From: Atherinomorus stipes
Taxonomy: Eukaryota > Chordata > Actinopteri > Atheriniformes > Atherinidae
Direction of reading: 5' to 3'
DNA: 64,000 bases
Assembly (NCBI GenBank): GCA_023101725.1
Contig: JALJCO010013382.1
Location: forward strand, 263,501-327,500
Under the pieces are notes generated by a model. That model worked only from the letters and a program-made list of their open reading frames with translations, made no database searches and was not told the origin of the DNA. The position numbers and the translations under genes were made by a program. Each line of letters starts with the position of its first letter. Position 1 is the stretch's first letter. Of the stretch, positions 46,890 through 58,400 are shown in pieces.

Positions 46890-47007
46890 ATCCAGATCCA
46901 GATCATCTAAACGACATGAAAAGTTCCCATCAGCAGCTACAGACGTCTTCATCTTATAAATTCCACACAACTTCCTGTATTCAGTGTCATTTTCATTAAA
47001 TTTGTGG

Positions 47008-47013
47008 AATAAA
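47008..47013 (+). terminator. ngdn: Poly(A) signal of ngdn
   Basis: AATAAA lies 119 nt after the stop codon, followed by a T/G-rich stretch (TTACTTGTTTGCC), so cleavage near 47025-47035 is likely. Confidence 0.8.
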
Positions 47014-49650
47014 TGTTGACTTATTACGAGTTTACTTGTTTGCCATGTTTCATGAATCACCATTAGAGGGCAGCCATGATTCCTCCAGACACAAAGCATC
47101 ACTTCAAACATTAACCTCCTTTGAACCCTTTTGCTACCTTCACCCTCATCCATCTTCATTTCTTGCCCCTTTGAATTTGAGAAATGTAAGGCAAAGCAAG
47201 GACGATGCTATTTCTACAAACCAATTGAGCTCACAACACTGGAGCTAATGCTAATGGCTAAGAATCCCGACCCTAGCATTTTAATCAGATGTAAATATTT
47301 ACTTTTTAGACCTTAGCAGTTTTTAAAAGGGTCTTTTACCAACTACGGGCAAATTTGCTCTGGAAAATTTGGTGGAAAACTAACTTGCAATGAATATATT
47401 TCATTTTAGAGTGCAGCATTATTTCTTTCATACCACGAAAAAGGTCTTTTTCAAACAAAAATGCCAGAGATGCAGCAGGGAGATGGAGAAAGTTTCACAA
47501 AGTCAACTATCACTGCAGCCTCCACCAGTCGGGGCTTTATGGCAGAGTGGCCCGACGGAAGCCTCTACTCAGTGCAGACATATAAAAGTCTGAAAGGTTT
47601 AACGGAGTCTGAATACTTTCCGTACCCATTGTAAGTCATATGAGCAGCCAAACTATGAAAAAAAGTGTAACTTATTGTCCAGAAAATAAGGTGCTCAATT
47701 AGGTCCTACAAGGGCCACAGTCCAGCAGGTTTTCCATGTCTCCGTGCTCCAACACAAGTTGAGCAGAGCTTGTGCAGAGCTTGACTGGCTATTGGATCTA
47801 TTTAATTTGAGTCAGGTGTCTTAAAGCAGGGGGACATGGAAACCTGCTGGATTGTGGCCCTCGTAGGACCGAGATATTTTTTCCCCATTTTTTAATAGAT
47901 AGAAACACTGTTTTATTCAAGTTTTTACATGATGCAATTTTTTTAAAACCAGAAATGAATTGTAACATTAATTGTAGCAAAATTTCTCAAAATTAAAAAA
48001 ATATTACACCGAATAAAGTGTGACTTTATTAGTTTTGAGCCTAAATACTGTAATGGAGATGATACACAGTGGAAAAGACTGCTGAAAATGATATGATGGA
48101 TAATTGCTGAACAATCTTCATTTTTAACTATGTATTTACTTCTTTGTAAGTAAAGATAAATGCATAATTTACATAAAATAAGCCAATTAAACAATTCAAA
48201 ACACTTGCACTGCTATTTCCGAAAAATCTTTTACTATCAAAGTAATGGAAATTACTGTTGTGTAACTTAAAAAACAAACAAAAAAAAAGAATCTGCTGAC
48301 GTATTTATTGTGATAACCTCAATTTTGTACTTTACATTAAATCCACTCAAAACGCACGTTTCAAAATAGTTAACACCCCATAGACTTATTATTGGTTTTG
48401 CAAAGATTTACCTGGATTTTTTAAAGTCTTGTTTCACCTAATTGCATGTTAACTGCTGTCTTTTCACGTGACACTTCTTGTGTATACAAACATGTTTTTA
48501 AAATCCTAATAGGTACATTTTATGGTGGATATAACAGTGACTTCAAAGGTGAGGTGTTAATTGTCATGACAAATAAATTACTAATATATTTTGCAAACAC
48601 ATGCTGCATCTCATAAGGTTTTCTTTTTTGTCTAATTACAATTAGGTCAAAGTTGAGTGTAGTATTATAAGGGATTGAATGTGCATATTCTGCCTCAGGG
48701 TTTACGAAAATACAGCAAAAGCAAGTCATACAAAGTATTTTAATGAAAACTACAATTGATTTATTTTAGAAATTCCAGTTAAAGTGGCAAAATAAAAAAT
48801 AAAAAAATGAATTGTTACACTAACGTTACACTCTGATAGTTGGAGAATTTGTAGTTGCCAACACTTTAAAATTATACTTCATTTCTTACATTTGATTCCT
48901 GACCTGTGACTGATTTTAATGTTTTTTTTTGCTTTCACTCAAGTTCATTAATGTGCAAAATGTCCCTTTTAAAATAAATGTTTACTCTTCTTAAAATGTG
49001 AAAGAATTACTCTGCACACTTTAGGGCTCAATTGAAAATTTTAATTTGCAGATTCATGAACAGCTGCTAGAGAAAAAAAAACAGATGTTGGTGGGACTTA
49101 ATCACCTCAAGGAGCTGCACGCGGTGTTGACCACAATACAAACCAGCATCAGCAATACACGTCACTGGGTTGCATCTCAGGGGGTGTGCATGTTCCAGCT
49201 CTGCCTGTGAATGTACATGTGCACAATAAGGATAAACAGTATTTTTGTACACAAGGGGATTTCAAATATATACTACTTACAAAAAAATTAAGGATTGTCA
49301 GCTTTTTGCAGGCCAAATTGCAAATAGAATACACGATAGTATATTTCTCTCAATTTTTGAATGCATGTCCAACTTTTTAGTTTCAGTATTTATTTCCCAG
49401 TACGATATTAACCACAAAAAAGGAACCATTTATGAGCCAGCAAATGTTCTTGTAAAATAGAAACTCATCATACTGTTCACATTTCATCATCAGACCAAAA
49501 TAAGACCTATCACAAGCTACGAACACCACATGATATACCCACCACTGTAAGTTTATTTCAGATTGAAACATTCCACACGAACATTCATGATACATTAACG
49601 TAGTAAACTTTTCCTCCCAAAAGTTAAATTTCCTCAACTGTGAGTTTAAG
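47014..49650. other. Tail-to-tail intergenic region between ngdn and pabpn1
   Basis: AT-rich DNA with a CCGTATT-type MITE fragment (47663-47691) and a palindromic MITE (47690-47866). From 47870 to 49650 no gene or clear element was recognised. Confidence 0.5.
47690..47866. mobile_element. Palindromic short repeat (hAT-like MITE), copy 2
   Basis: The left arm is GGTGCTCAATTAGGTCCTAC and the right arm contains CCTGCTGGATTGTGGCCCTC and GTAGGACC, so the ends are inverted. Same family as 4163-4312. Confidence 0.65.
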
Positions 49651-50393
49651 CTGTACACTGCCTGGCCAAAAAAGGAAGTTGCCACCTGGATTTAACGAAG
49701 TAAATATAGGTATGAGCCTCCTGGAAAAGATGTCGGCCTGTTTGAGAAGGGTCAAATCATTGGCATGCATCAAGCAGCAAAAACATCTGAGATTACAGAA
49801 ACTACTAAATTACTTGTTAAAAACTGGAAGGATAGCAGGGACCCATCATCTTCCACGAAGAAATGTGGCCGGAAAAAATCCTGAATGATCGTGATCGACG
49901 ATCACTTAAAACATTTAGTGAGATCAAATCCAAGAAAAACAACAGTAGAACGCAGGCCTATGTTTAAGAGTGAAAGTAAAAGCATTTCTACACGCACATG
50001 TGAAGGGAACACAAGGAGTCGAATAATTGTGTAGTTTAAAATAAAACAAACTTATCAGTGAGGCCAACTGGAAAAAAGGTTTCAATTTGTTAGGGAACAT
50101 AAAGACTGGACTCTAGAGCGATGGAAGGTCATGTGGTCTGAGTCGTCCAGATTTACCGTTCTATAGAGATGGGCACTTTAAGCCCATTGAGAATTTTTGG
50201 GATGTTCTGGAGAAAGCTGTGCACAGTGGTCACTACCATCATCAACACAAGATCTTGGTGAAAAAATAATGCAACACTGGATGGAAATAAATTGACATTG
50301 CAGAAGCTTATCACAACAATGCCACAGCGAATATGAATGAAATATTAGAGTGTATGACCTCTTCATTTTTTGGGGGGGGGCTAGGCAGTGTAT
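49651..50393 (+). pseudogene. Dead Tc1-like transposon with recognisable ends
   Basis: The left end is TACACTGCCTGGCCAAAAAA and the right end TGGGGGGGGCTAGGCAGTGTA, inverted over about 20 bp. The inside (743 bp) carries remnants of a Tc1-type transposase in several frames with stops and shifts: an N-terminal helix-turn-helix-like part near 49730-49870 and a GENFWDVLE-like C-terminal end near 50190-50215. It is much shorter than a full element (about 1.3-1.6 kb), so part is deleted. Not functional. Confidence 0.75.
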
Positions 50394-50534
50394 ATTGAAG
50401 ATGTGACTTTACCAAACCTCATGGTGATAAAACTGAACTGAAAACTAAAAACTGAAGTCGCCCAAAGCAGCCGCCGTAAATACAGAGAATAAAAATCAAG
50501 AACTCACACAGACTTTTCATTTTTACACAATGTC

Positions 50535-50540
50535 TTTATT
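50535..50540 (-). terminator. pabpn1: Distal poly(A) signal of pabpn1
   Basis: The minus strand reads AATAAA, at the point where the low-complexity 3' UTR gives way to transposon-rich intergenic DNA. Confidence 0.55.
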
Positions 50541-51033
50541 TTTTTTTCTAATTACAGACTCATGGGTTAAAAATAAAAATAAAAAAGCAAAACATTTGTT
50601 CAAACCCTTCCCCCCCTCCCCCCTTTTTTTGCCCAAAAAAGTAAAAGGAGGAAAAAAAAGTCTCCACACAAATCCCATCCCCAGACTTTCCCCACCCTAA
50701 AACAGCTCCAGCCCACTCTTTTCATTTGATTAATTAATCGATACTGTTAGCTCCTCAGCCCTCCTCAGACAAGCCGTGACTGCACTGCGCGTCGGAGAAA
50801 GGGGGTTTCTTTCATGGTACGCGCTTTTACACACCCCCACCCCCCCAGCATTCACCCTCGCCTCTGGTCCTGCCTTCCTCACCCACGCAAACTCGCCTGC
50901 CTGCCTCTCTCTCAGCTACGTTGGCTTCAGCTCTCAGTTTATAAATCATGTGTTGGGTTGGCTGCCCTGTAAGTGCCGTCCGTTCTGCAGTGTGCTGTAG
51001 TGTGTCAGATAAGGTGTGTGTTTGTTAAAAGTG

Positions 51034-51057
51034 TGTGTGTGTGTGTGTGTGTGTGTG
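51034..51057. repeat. (GT)n dinucleotide repeat
   Basis: About 12 perfect GT units lie within the pabpn1 3' UTR. Confidence 0.9.
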
Positions 51058-52496
51058 AGATTTGAAGTGTGAAAAGGACTAAAAGCATCATCAGCGTTTG
51101 CTGTTGTAGTAAATGCCCCCTGTGGCAGGCCTGTGGTCGCCCTGCCCCCCTCCCCCCCCCCCCCACACCGACAGGATGGGGTGAGTGTGCATAGTGGGAG
51201 CGAGAGAGAGAGAGAGATGCTGCGGAGACAGTGGGGGGGGCCGGCGCCACCTGGGGAGGGGTTGTCAGCCTCCACTGGTCCTGAAACCTGAAACGACAAG
51301 AAGTGGTCTAATATACAGAGAGAGAGGAGGGAGGGGGGACGACAGGAGACAAGAGACAAGGTGCACGGGGGGAGGGAGGGGGAGGAAGAAGAGCTGGGGA
51401 AGCATGGTCATGGGGGGGGTGGGGGGGATCTGGAAGCTGGAGGTGGGACATGAGTGTGGACAATGTTTTTAAAAAAAAAAAAAAAAAGTAAAAAATTTGA
51501 AGGAAAAAAAGAGGGGGGGTGGAAGAAAAAACAAAAAAACAAAAATCGGCCGACCCATGAGCTTTAAAAGCAGAAAAAAAAAAAAAAAAAAAAAAAAAAT
51601 CCGTGTCCGGTCCTAGGGTCCATGACTGTCCAGAGACAAGTTAACAGCAAAGGGGGGTGGGGGTGTATCCATGATGTAGTAAAAGGAAAAAAAAAAAAAA
51701 AAACATGCAATAAAATAAAGGGAGGGTGGGGGTGAGGATGGGGGGGTGAAAGAGGCAGAGAAGAGCAGACACATGAGGGGTTGAGAGGGGGGTGGGAAGG
51801 CAATGATATACTCCAAACGACACTGAACACAACGCTCAAAAGCTAGTGATAGTTTCACATTTGTGCTCTACATCAAAGACAATAAAAATTAAAAATAACC
51901 AACACTTTTTTCTATCCTCAACTCCCCCTTTTTCCATTTTTTTTTCTTTTTTCTTTTCTTTTTTTTAAATGGTGGTGGAGGGTGAGTGGGTGGGCTGTGT
52001 TGGTGATGGTGTGAAAGCAGGAGGTCACAGCCAGACCAAGGAGACACATCTGCAGCCTGAGATCATCTTTTCCAACCCCCCCACCCCCATAAACCAACAA
52101 CAATAAAAATAAAAACAACAAAAATTCGCCACCGTATTCTCCTCCCCAATGAGCGATGTATACCTTACCAGGGGCGACTGCATCAGCCTCTGCACACGCA
52201 CGCTCTCACACAACCTCACACTGCGGCCAGTCAGTCTCTGTCCGGGAGAACGTTTCTTTTTCTCTCTTTTTTCCTTCCTTTTCTCCCCCAATTTTTAAGT
52301 TTTTTTTTGTCTTTTTTTTTCCACTCCTGTGGTTTTCTTCTTTTATTGTTGGGGAAGGGGAAGGAGTTTTTCATTGTGTGTGTGCATGTGTGTTTATTTT
52401 TAACAGAACAGAGATGAGGGGCGGGTTGAGGGGAGGGAGGAAGGGGGAGGGTTGATAGTAAGGGGAGTAATTGGGGGAGAAGGGGGAGGAGGGTGT

Positions 52497-55400
52497 TTAG
52501 TAAGGGGAATACCACGATGTTGTTCGCCCTCGGCCCCTGGAAAAGAGAGAGAAAAAGAGGGTGAGTTTTTTCCTGTTTGGCTTAAGATGGACACCAATTT
52601 CCTGGTGTGATATATAAATGTGTGTGTGGGCAGAGAAAGGGTTTGGATTTCAGTCCTTGAACTAAAAATGGGGAAAGAATATGCTGACTCATTACAACGA
52701 AAATCTTCACATATCACCTTTAAGGTGTTTGGTTACAACAAATCAATGTGGAAGGATAGACTACAGTGAAAGAAGCTGAAAAAGCAGCTTTTAAGAGAAG
52801 AAAAAAAGTTGAATTTCCAGATACGAGGATAAAATGATTAGAGTGTGGATGTGTGTGTGAGGGGACGGCAAAGGCACTCTCCCTCTTTCTCTCTCTCTGT
52901 TTCTCTCTGTGAGAGCTGCCTCTGGGGTCTCTGTGGGGGGGAAAAGACCTTGAGGACAAACAGCACCACACATATACCCCCAGCAACACAAATACACACA
53001 TACAGTTGCACACACTGACAATGTGGAGGAGGGGAAGGGAGGAAGGGAAAGGGGGGGGTTATGACTTGTAACTCGTAGCATCATTTCACACTCAAAACAC
53101 AACAGGACACAAATGCCAGAAAGCAAGCAGCCTCTGGCACATCATCTCCAGCTTACACACACATACAGCACTCAGTGGCAACAACACAAAAAGGTCACAC
53201 TGGGACTCAAACGTCCAGAGATGCTGAGGTCAGGCTGCAGTAATGAACCCTCGTTTCTGGGAGTGAACGCTGTAAAGCTGAAACTGAGCTGGGGGATGTG
53301 TGTGGTGAGTTGAAGTTTATGTACATGCAAGGACAAAACATAAGCACAACAAAACAAAACGTCTCATCTGATTCACATGGAAATCTTCGCTTTCCACTGC
53401 AGCAACTTGGGAAGACGACTGCAGTGATGATGATTATGATGATAATGGATGTAACAACTAATCAGAACGTCATCTTCATTTCTGGCTGGCTGCAGGGATT
53501 AGAGGTGAACAAAATCCACTATTTGGCTCCACTATTACAGCCAGCAGAAAACACTCGCCGCAGCTCTGTTAAATCTGAACCCTCATGAAGCATAGCCAAT
53601 TAAAAAGAAAAGAACAAAAAGGTACACATCAGCTCGGTCAAGACTTCCCAAGCTTGCGGCAGGTCAGTGCAAAGATTTTCATTTGGATATTTTCCCACAA
53701 CAAGACAAGGCACCGGTGAAATGTTTCACATTCAGATCTGAGCACGATTCTGTTTTACTGGAGCTCTAAATAAAAAGCTCTGATGAATTCCTGATGTAGC
53801 AACTAGATGGCTCCTCTGCAAGAAGCCATCAAGGCCAGTTCAACTGGAACTAGTCTCAGCATGCTGCTCCGAGTGATTATTACATATTAACCAATGTGGC
53901 TGGATAATAGTGAGGGAGAGAGGGAGGGGGGGGGGGGGGGGGGGGGGGGGTTCTATTTCTCTGTGCACAACCATAACAGCTAAATTGGAACTTGCAGTCC
54001 AACGCAACAAATGTGTGTTGTTGTTGTTTCTTTTTAACAAACAAACTGCAGACCTAAAGGCAAATAAGTTCCATCACTTTTCCAAATGATGAAAAATCTT
54101 TTCGCAACATAACTATCTGTTAACATCAGAAATTTACACTTCATTTCTACCAGACATCCCTCAGCTTCTCCTCCAATTTTTTCTGTGCCTTGTCCTGCAA
54201 CGTGGGCCAAATCCCAGTGAGTAAACTGGCAGGGTTTGGGTTTCTTGGTATGCGTGGGAGTGGCTGATTAGAGATTCTGACCTTGAGGTTCAGACATTCT
54301 CACACACAAAAATGCAGAAAGGGCTGTAACCCTTTCTTGTGCTTATCAAAGGGAAGTTCAGCTAAAATGTCAATTCAATGCACAAAAAAGCCAAGAGGAA
54401 AAGAAAACTAAAAATATGATTAAATTGAAACTTTTTGGGAAACTATAGCATACTGACCTAAAAAAAATAAATAAAATAAAATCCAGATCCTTTGCAAGAA
54501 TAACATCAGAATCTCCATCTTAAATCTCAGTGGATGTGTGTGAGGATGTTCAGCACCACCTTCATTTCTCATTTTCAGTAAAGACAGGATGGTTCAGTGT
54601 ATGGATTTTGACTCATTGCAATCATGGCAGCATAAACTAGAAAATAAGGACTCACAAGGCCCCAAAGAGCTCCCAAATGAAGCTCATCATATTATAAGAT
54701 TCTCTGTTTGCACAGACGTTAACAGTCATGAGATTCCCAGAGTCACTGAGGATTCAGCTTCTCAATCCAAAGACTAGAACCATCATGCTTTGCAGCTGCA
54801 GCAGGTTATCAGACGCAAAACGCTGCACAGAAGTGACTCACGTCCACAAGAGGCTAAACAGAAATGGGTCAAATCAAGCAAATAAAAGAAGCTTTCCATC
54901 CCCAGTAGGTTGGCATGAACAGCACTGACCAAACAAAGCTCCATCCCATACAGAGTTCACACACAGCTTGGAAAGAATAATCTGAAGTGCAGTCAGTTTG
55001 CTTCCCCTGAAATGGTGAAATGTGATGCAGCATGCAGTGAAGCCCTCAGTGCCACAGCTTGTTGAGTGATTTCTAGTCTGTTTCTGCTGCCACATATTTC
55101 TCTTAAGACCAATTCAACATGTAACTATAAAGCTGAATTAAAACTGATAATTGCCACAATCATGAGGCTATACGTTTAATTCTGATCCATGTTGAGTTCT
55201 TTTAGTATTTGTCAAATCTATACTCTTCAAACAACTTTCAGATTTCACCAGGATGTTTAAAAACTTAAATCCTTTCTTCTCTGTACTTACCTCATATATA
55301 CTTCCAAACTAAAGAGAACAGCAGATTTTTTTTTTTTTTACATCCGTTTCCTTTAAAATCCTTTCATCATTTCCTTACAAGGTGGTAAATCTGAGCTAAT

Positions 55401-58400
55401 CCTGCTTTTTAATCTCCATCTTTTCTCCAAGTTTGCTTCCAAGTGTAACCAAAATTCATTAGTGAGTAGGGCTGTTTAAAAAAAAATCTTACTATAAAAA
55501 GTATCGATACTCAAACAATGTATCCAGATACGATACGTACTTGCCATAACATCAATACTATAGAGTGCGCGCCAATGGCGTCACAGAGAGGACAAAGTGC
55601 CCCTCCCCTGACCGACCAAGCTCAGGCACCTATTGTGTACAGCAGTATATGGCAACTGGCAGTAATACCTGGCCTGCCAGATTAACTTCTTTTTTTCTTT
55701 TAAGTCTACAGTTTGTTTGGATGAGTTGTGTCTCATTGCGCAGCGACATGGCGATGTTTACAGCATTATGTTCTGATGCAACAGCGTGGCTCCTTTTAGG
55801 GTCAAGCTAAGGGAGGTGGTCAGCTGGTCTGACACACAGCACAGGTCTGAATTAGAGCAGGTGGAAGGAGCAGAAAGTTAGCTGTGACGAACTTCGTTTT
55901 TCTATAAACTTTAACAATATACATCACACAGCTCTTCTAGATCCAGAGGAGTCCCACGTCTGCTTCACCACTGCTGGTTAAAGTGAAGGGAGGTCACCCT
56001 GAAGCTAGCTTTAGCCCAGGAGCTATCACCTCTCTTCAGCCTACTGAGCTTGGTTTGGACGTGGAAGCAGGAAAAGTTTAACAGCCGTTTCGGTCTGAGT
56101 TTTCGCCGATAGTGGAGACAACAGATCAGAACAGCAGGGTTACTAAACAGTCACAGAAATGCTGCTTTAGGAGCAAAAAGACCAGAAAAGTAACTGGTTT
56201 GTTGCAGCTGAACGCTCCTGTGGGCACTGTGTTAAGTTCACTTGGTATCGCAGCTACCATGTATTCACAGATAGACCAAGTTCAATTCCGACATCTCCCT
56301 GAGACACTTTTCTCATCTAGCTGCTGAACAATAACGCACACTAGAGCCCACAAAAAGAAAAAAAAACAACAAAAAAAACGCTTATGTACGGAACACGCAT
56401 GAAGCAAATATCTCAACACATTGTGCAATTTCACCTTTGGGGATAAAGTTTCATTTACTGAATATCCCCTATAACTTGTCACACAAAAACGTCAATTACA
56501 AAGACAAAATATGATAAAATCTGCTCGACTTTAGAACATCTGGCTTGAGGCAGAAACTTAGACACGTGTGTTTTGAGAAAAAGAAAAAAAGAGAACATGC
56601 TCTCTTTGTGGCATTGCAGCAGGTTTAAAACGCACTTAAATGAGATCAAACTTAAATGAAAGTTGCAACTTATCGCTGTATTTAGCAAGTTTTTATACTG
56701 ATGTGAAAGAACGAATTGCTTACTCTTCTCAATGAGAAGTTTATTTCCACCTGTATAGTATCGGAAACAGTTCTGAGTATCGAACTACATCCTAAATTTC
56801 AGCGCCAAGTTTTAAATTTTAGTTTGGTGACAGCCCTACTCTTCAGTCAGCTCTCTAATCCCTTTCTTCTTGATTTAATACAAAAAACACAAAAAGATAA
56901 CGGTCCTGCAAGCTAAGGACTGCAACATCCCTCCATGTCCAAAAACATAACCGTGTGCTGTCATCTTAATCAGCAGCACGTACTCATCCGTCTTTCCCTG
57001 TGGGTGAACAGCAAGTGGGATGCAGTGCATGCAGAAATGTGTTTCCACCCCCTAAATGCCCAGAAATCATAGCGCCCTGACAACAGCTCACCTGAAGGCC
57101 CGTCCTCTGCCTCTGGGGGGTGTGTAGCCGCTGTAGTAGCGTGCACGTGAGGAGAAACTTCCTCCTCGTGATCGGAATCGAGCCCGTGGAAACCCGCGGT
57201 CTGTGGTGCTGATGCCTGGTCTGTTTGTTCTCTTGGCTCCCACCTGCATGGAAGAGGTCAGATACCGTCACTACATTTGGTCCCAGTTTGTGGCCTCGTC
57301 ACTTCTGCCATCTTCCTCTGCTAAATTTGTTCACACGAGAAATCAAACAGTCACATTTCCCTTCTAAATTTGACGCAGTACCGTTGCTCTTCTTTCCAGT
57401 TAGAGCAACAACTTCTGAAATTTTAAAAGTAAAAACCAACAACTTGTGAACTAAATGGAGTTGACAATTTTCAATAAGAAGAAACGCGAAAACCTCTTAC
57501 CTTAATCTGTCTTCCTCTGAAAAGGGACTCATCCAAAGCCATGGCTGTCCTGACAGACTCTTTGTCTGCAAACTCAATATAGGCAAACCTAAGGAGAGAA
57601 GAACTTAAATCATAAAACTTGATATTTTTTCTTTACAACATAATATACAATTTGCATGTAGCTGAAACAATCATAAAATGCTCTTATAACAAAATGTCTG
57701 ATAGTCTATATCCAGCAACCATTACCACAGAAATCTGCTTAAACAATAACTGTCCAGTTATAGAGACTTGTAAGACCCCAATTGTATTAGCTCCTGTATC
57801 ATTTATCCATGCATTACTTGGTAATGAAGGTCATTACCCCTTTGGATGCCCTGTGTATTTGTCACATAGGATGGTGACTCTGTTTACTGAACCGCAGCCA
57901 TGAAAGTGAGCCTCCAGCTCTTCTGCTGTAGCACCATAGTCCACCTGAGGATAGAAAACAGGAAACTAATTAAACCTCAAAGAATACATATTGAAAGAAA
58001 ATAATTATTAGCTCTAACTAAAACTGATGAGAAAAATGCTCAGAATAAAATCCATAATATCTCAGAATCATGAGGTCAATGTAAAGGAGCAATAAGTGAA
58101 AAGTCACCATTTGAGGATAGAAAGAAAAAAAAAAAGAAAAGCTATATTAAGAACTACATGTATATTTTCAACTGTAGCATAGCATGATGTCACACAGTCT
58201 GTGCATTGATCTTTAGCATCATATTTATAAAGCCGATCCGGCTGTGCATTCATGTGAATCACTCCTCTTTCCTCTGGGAGCCCTTGATACTCTCTCCCTA
58301 TACAAGGCTACGACTAGCAGAGGCCATCGACAGCAAAAGTTTAACTCAAGATGACCAGGATCCGACATTACCTCTAAAAAAAAAAAACAACGATCGTTGG

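Larger units (their letters stand above)
50515..52496 (-). other. pabpn1: Long low-complexity 3' UTR of pabpn1
   Basis: The stretch between the pabpn1 stop and the likely poly(A) site is almost all skewed sequence: poly-purine/pyrimidine runs, a GT repeat (51034-51057), C and G runs and homopolymer A/T tracts. On the transcript strand, A-rich tracts occur at about 52325-52250 and 51970-51930. Other AATAAA matches on the minus strand (52342-52347, 52393-52398) could give shorter forms. Confidence 0.6.
52537..57091 (-). other. Last intron of pabpn1
   Basis: 4.6 kb, holding a run of 25 G residues (53926-53950), low-complexity T/C runs near the acceptor, and a hAT-like insertion (55469-56838). 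No other coding exon was seen. Confidence 0.7.

Noticed and set aside
50776..53126. Many 60-137 codon frames in the 50.8-53.1 kb region
   Set aside because: They are translations of low-complexity T/C, G and CA tracts in the pabpn1 3' UTR and last intron; only the end of one (WYSPY) is real, as the last pabpn1 exon.
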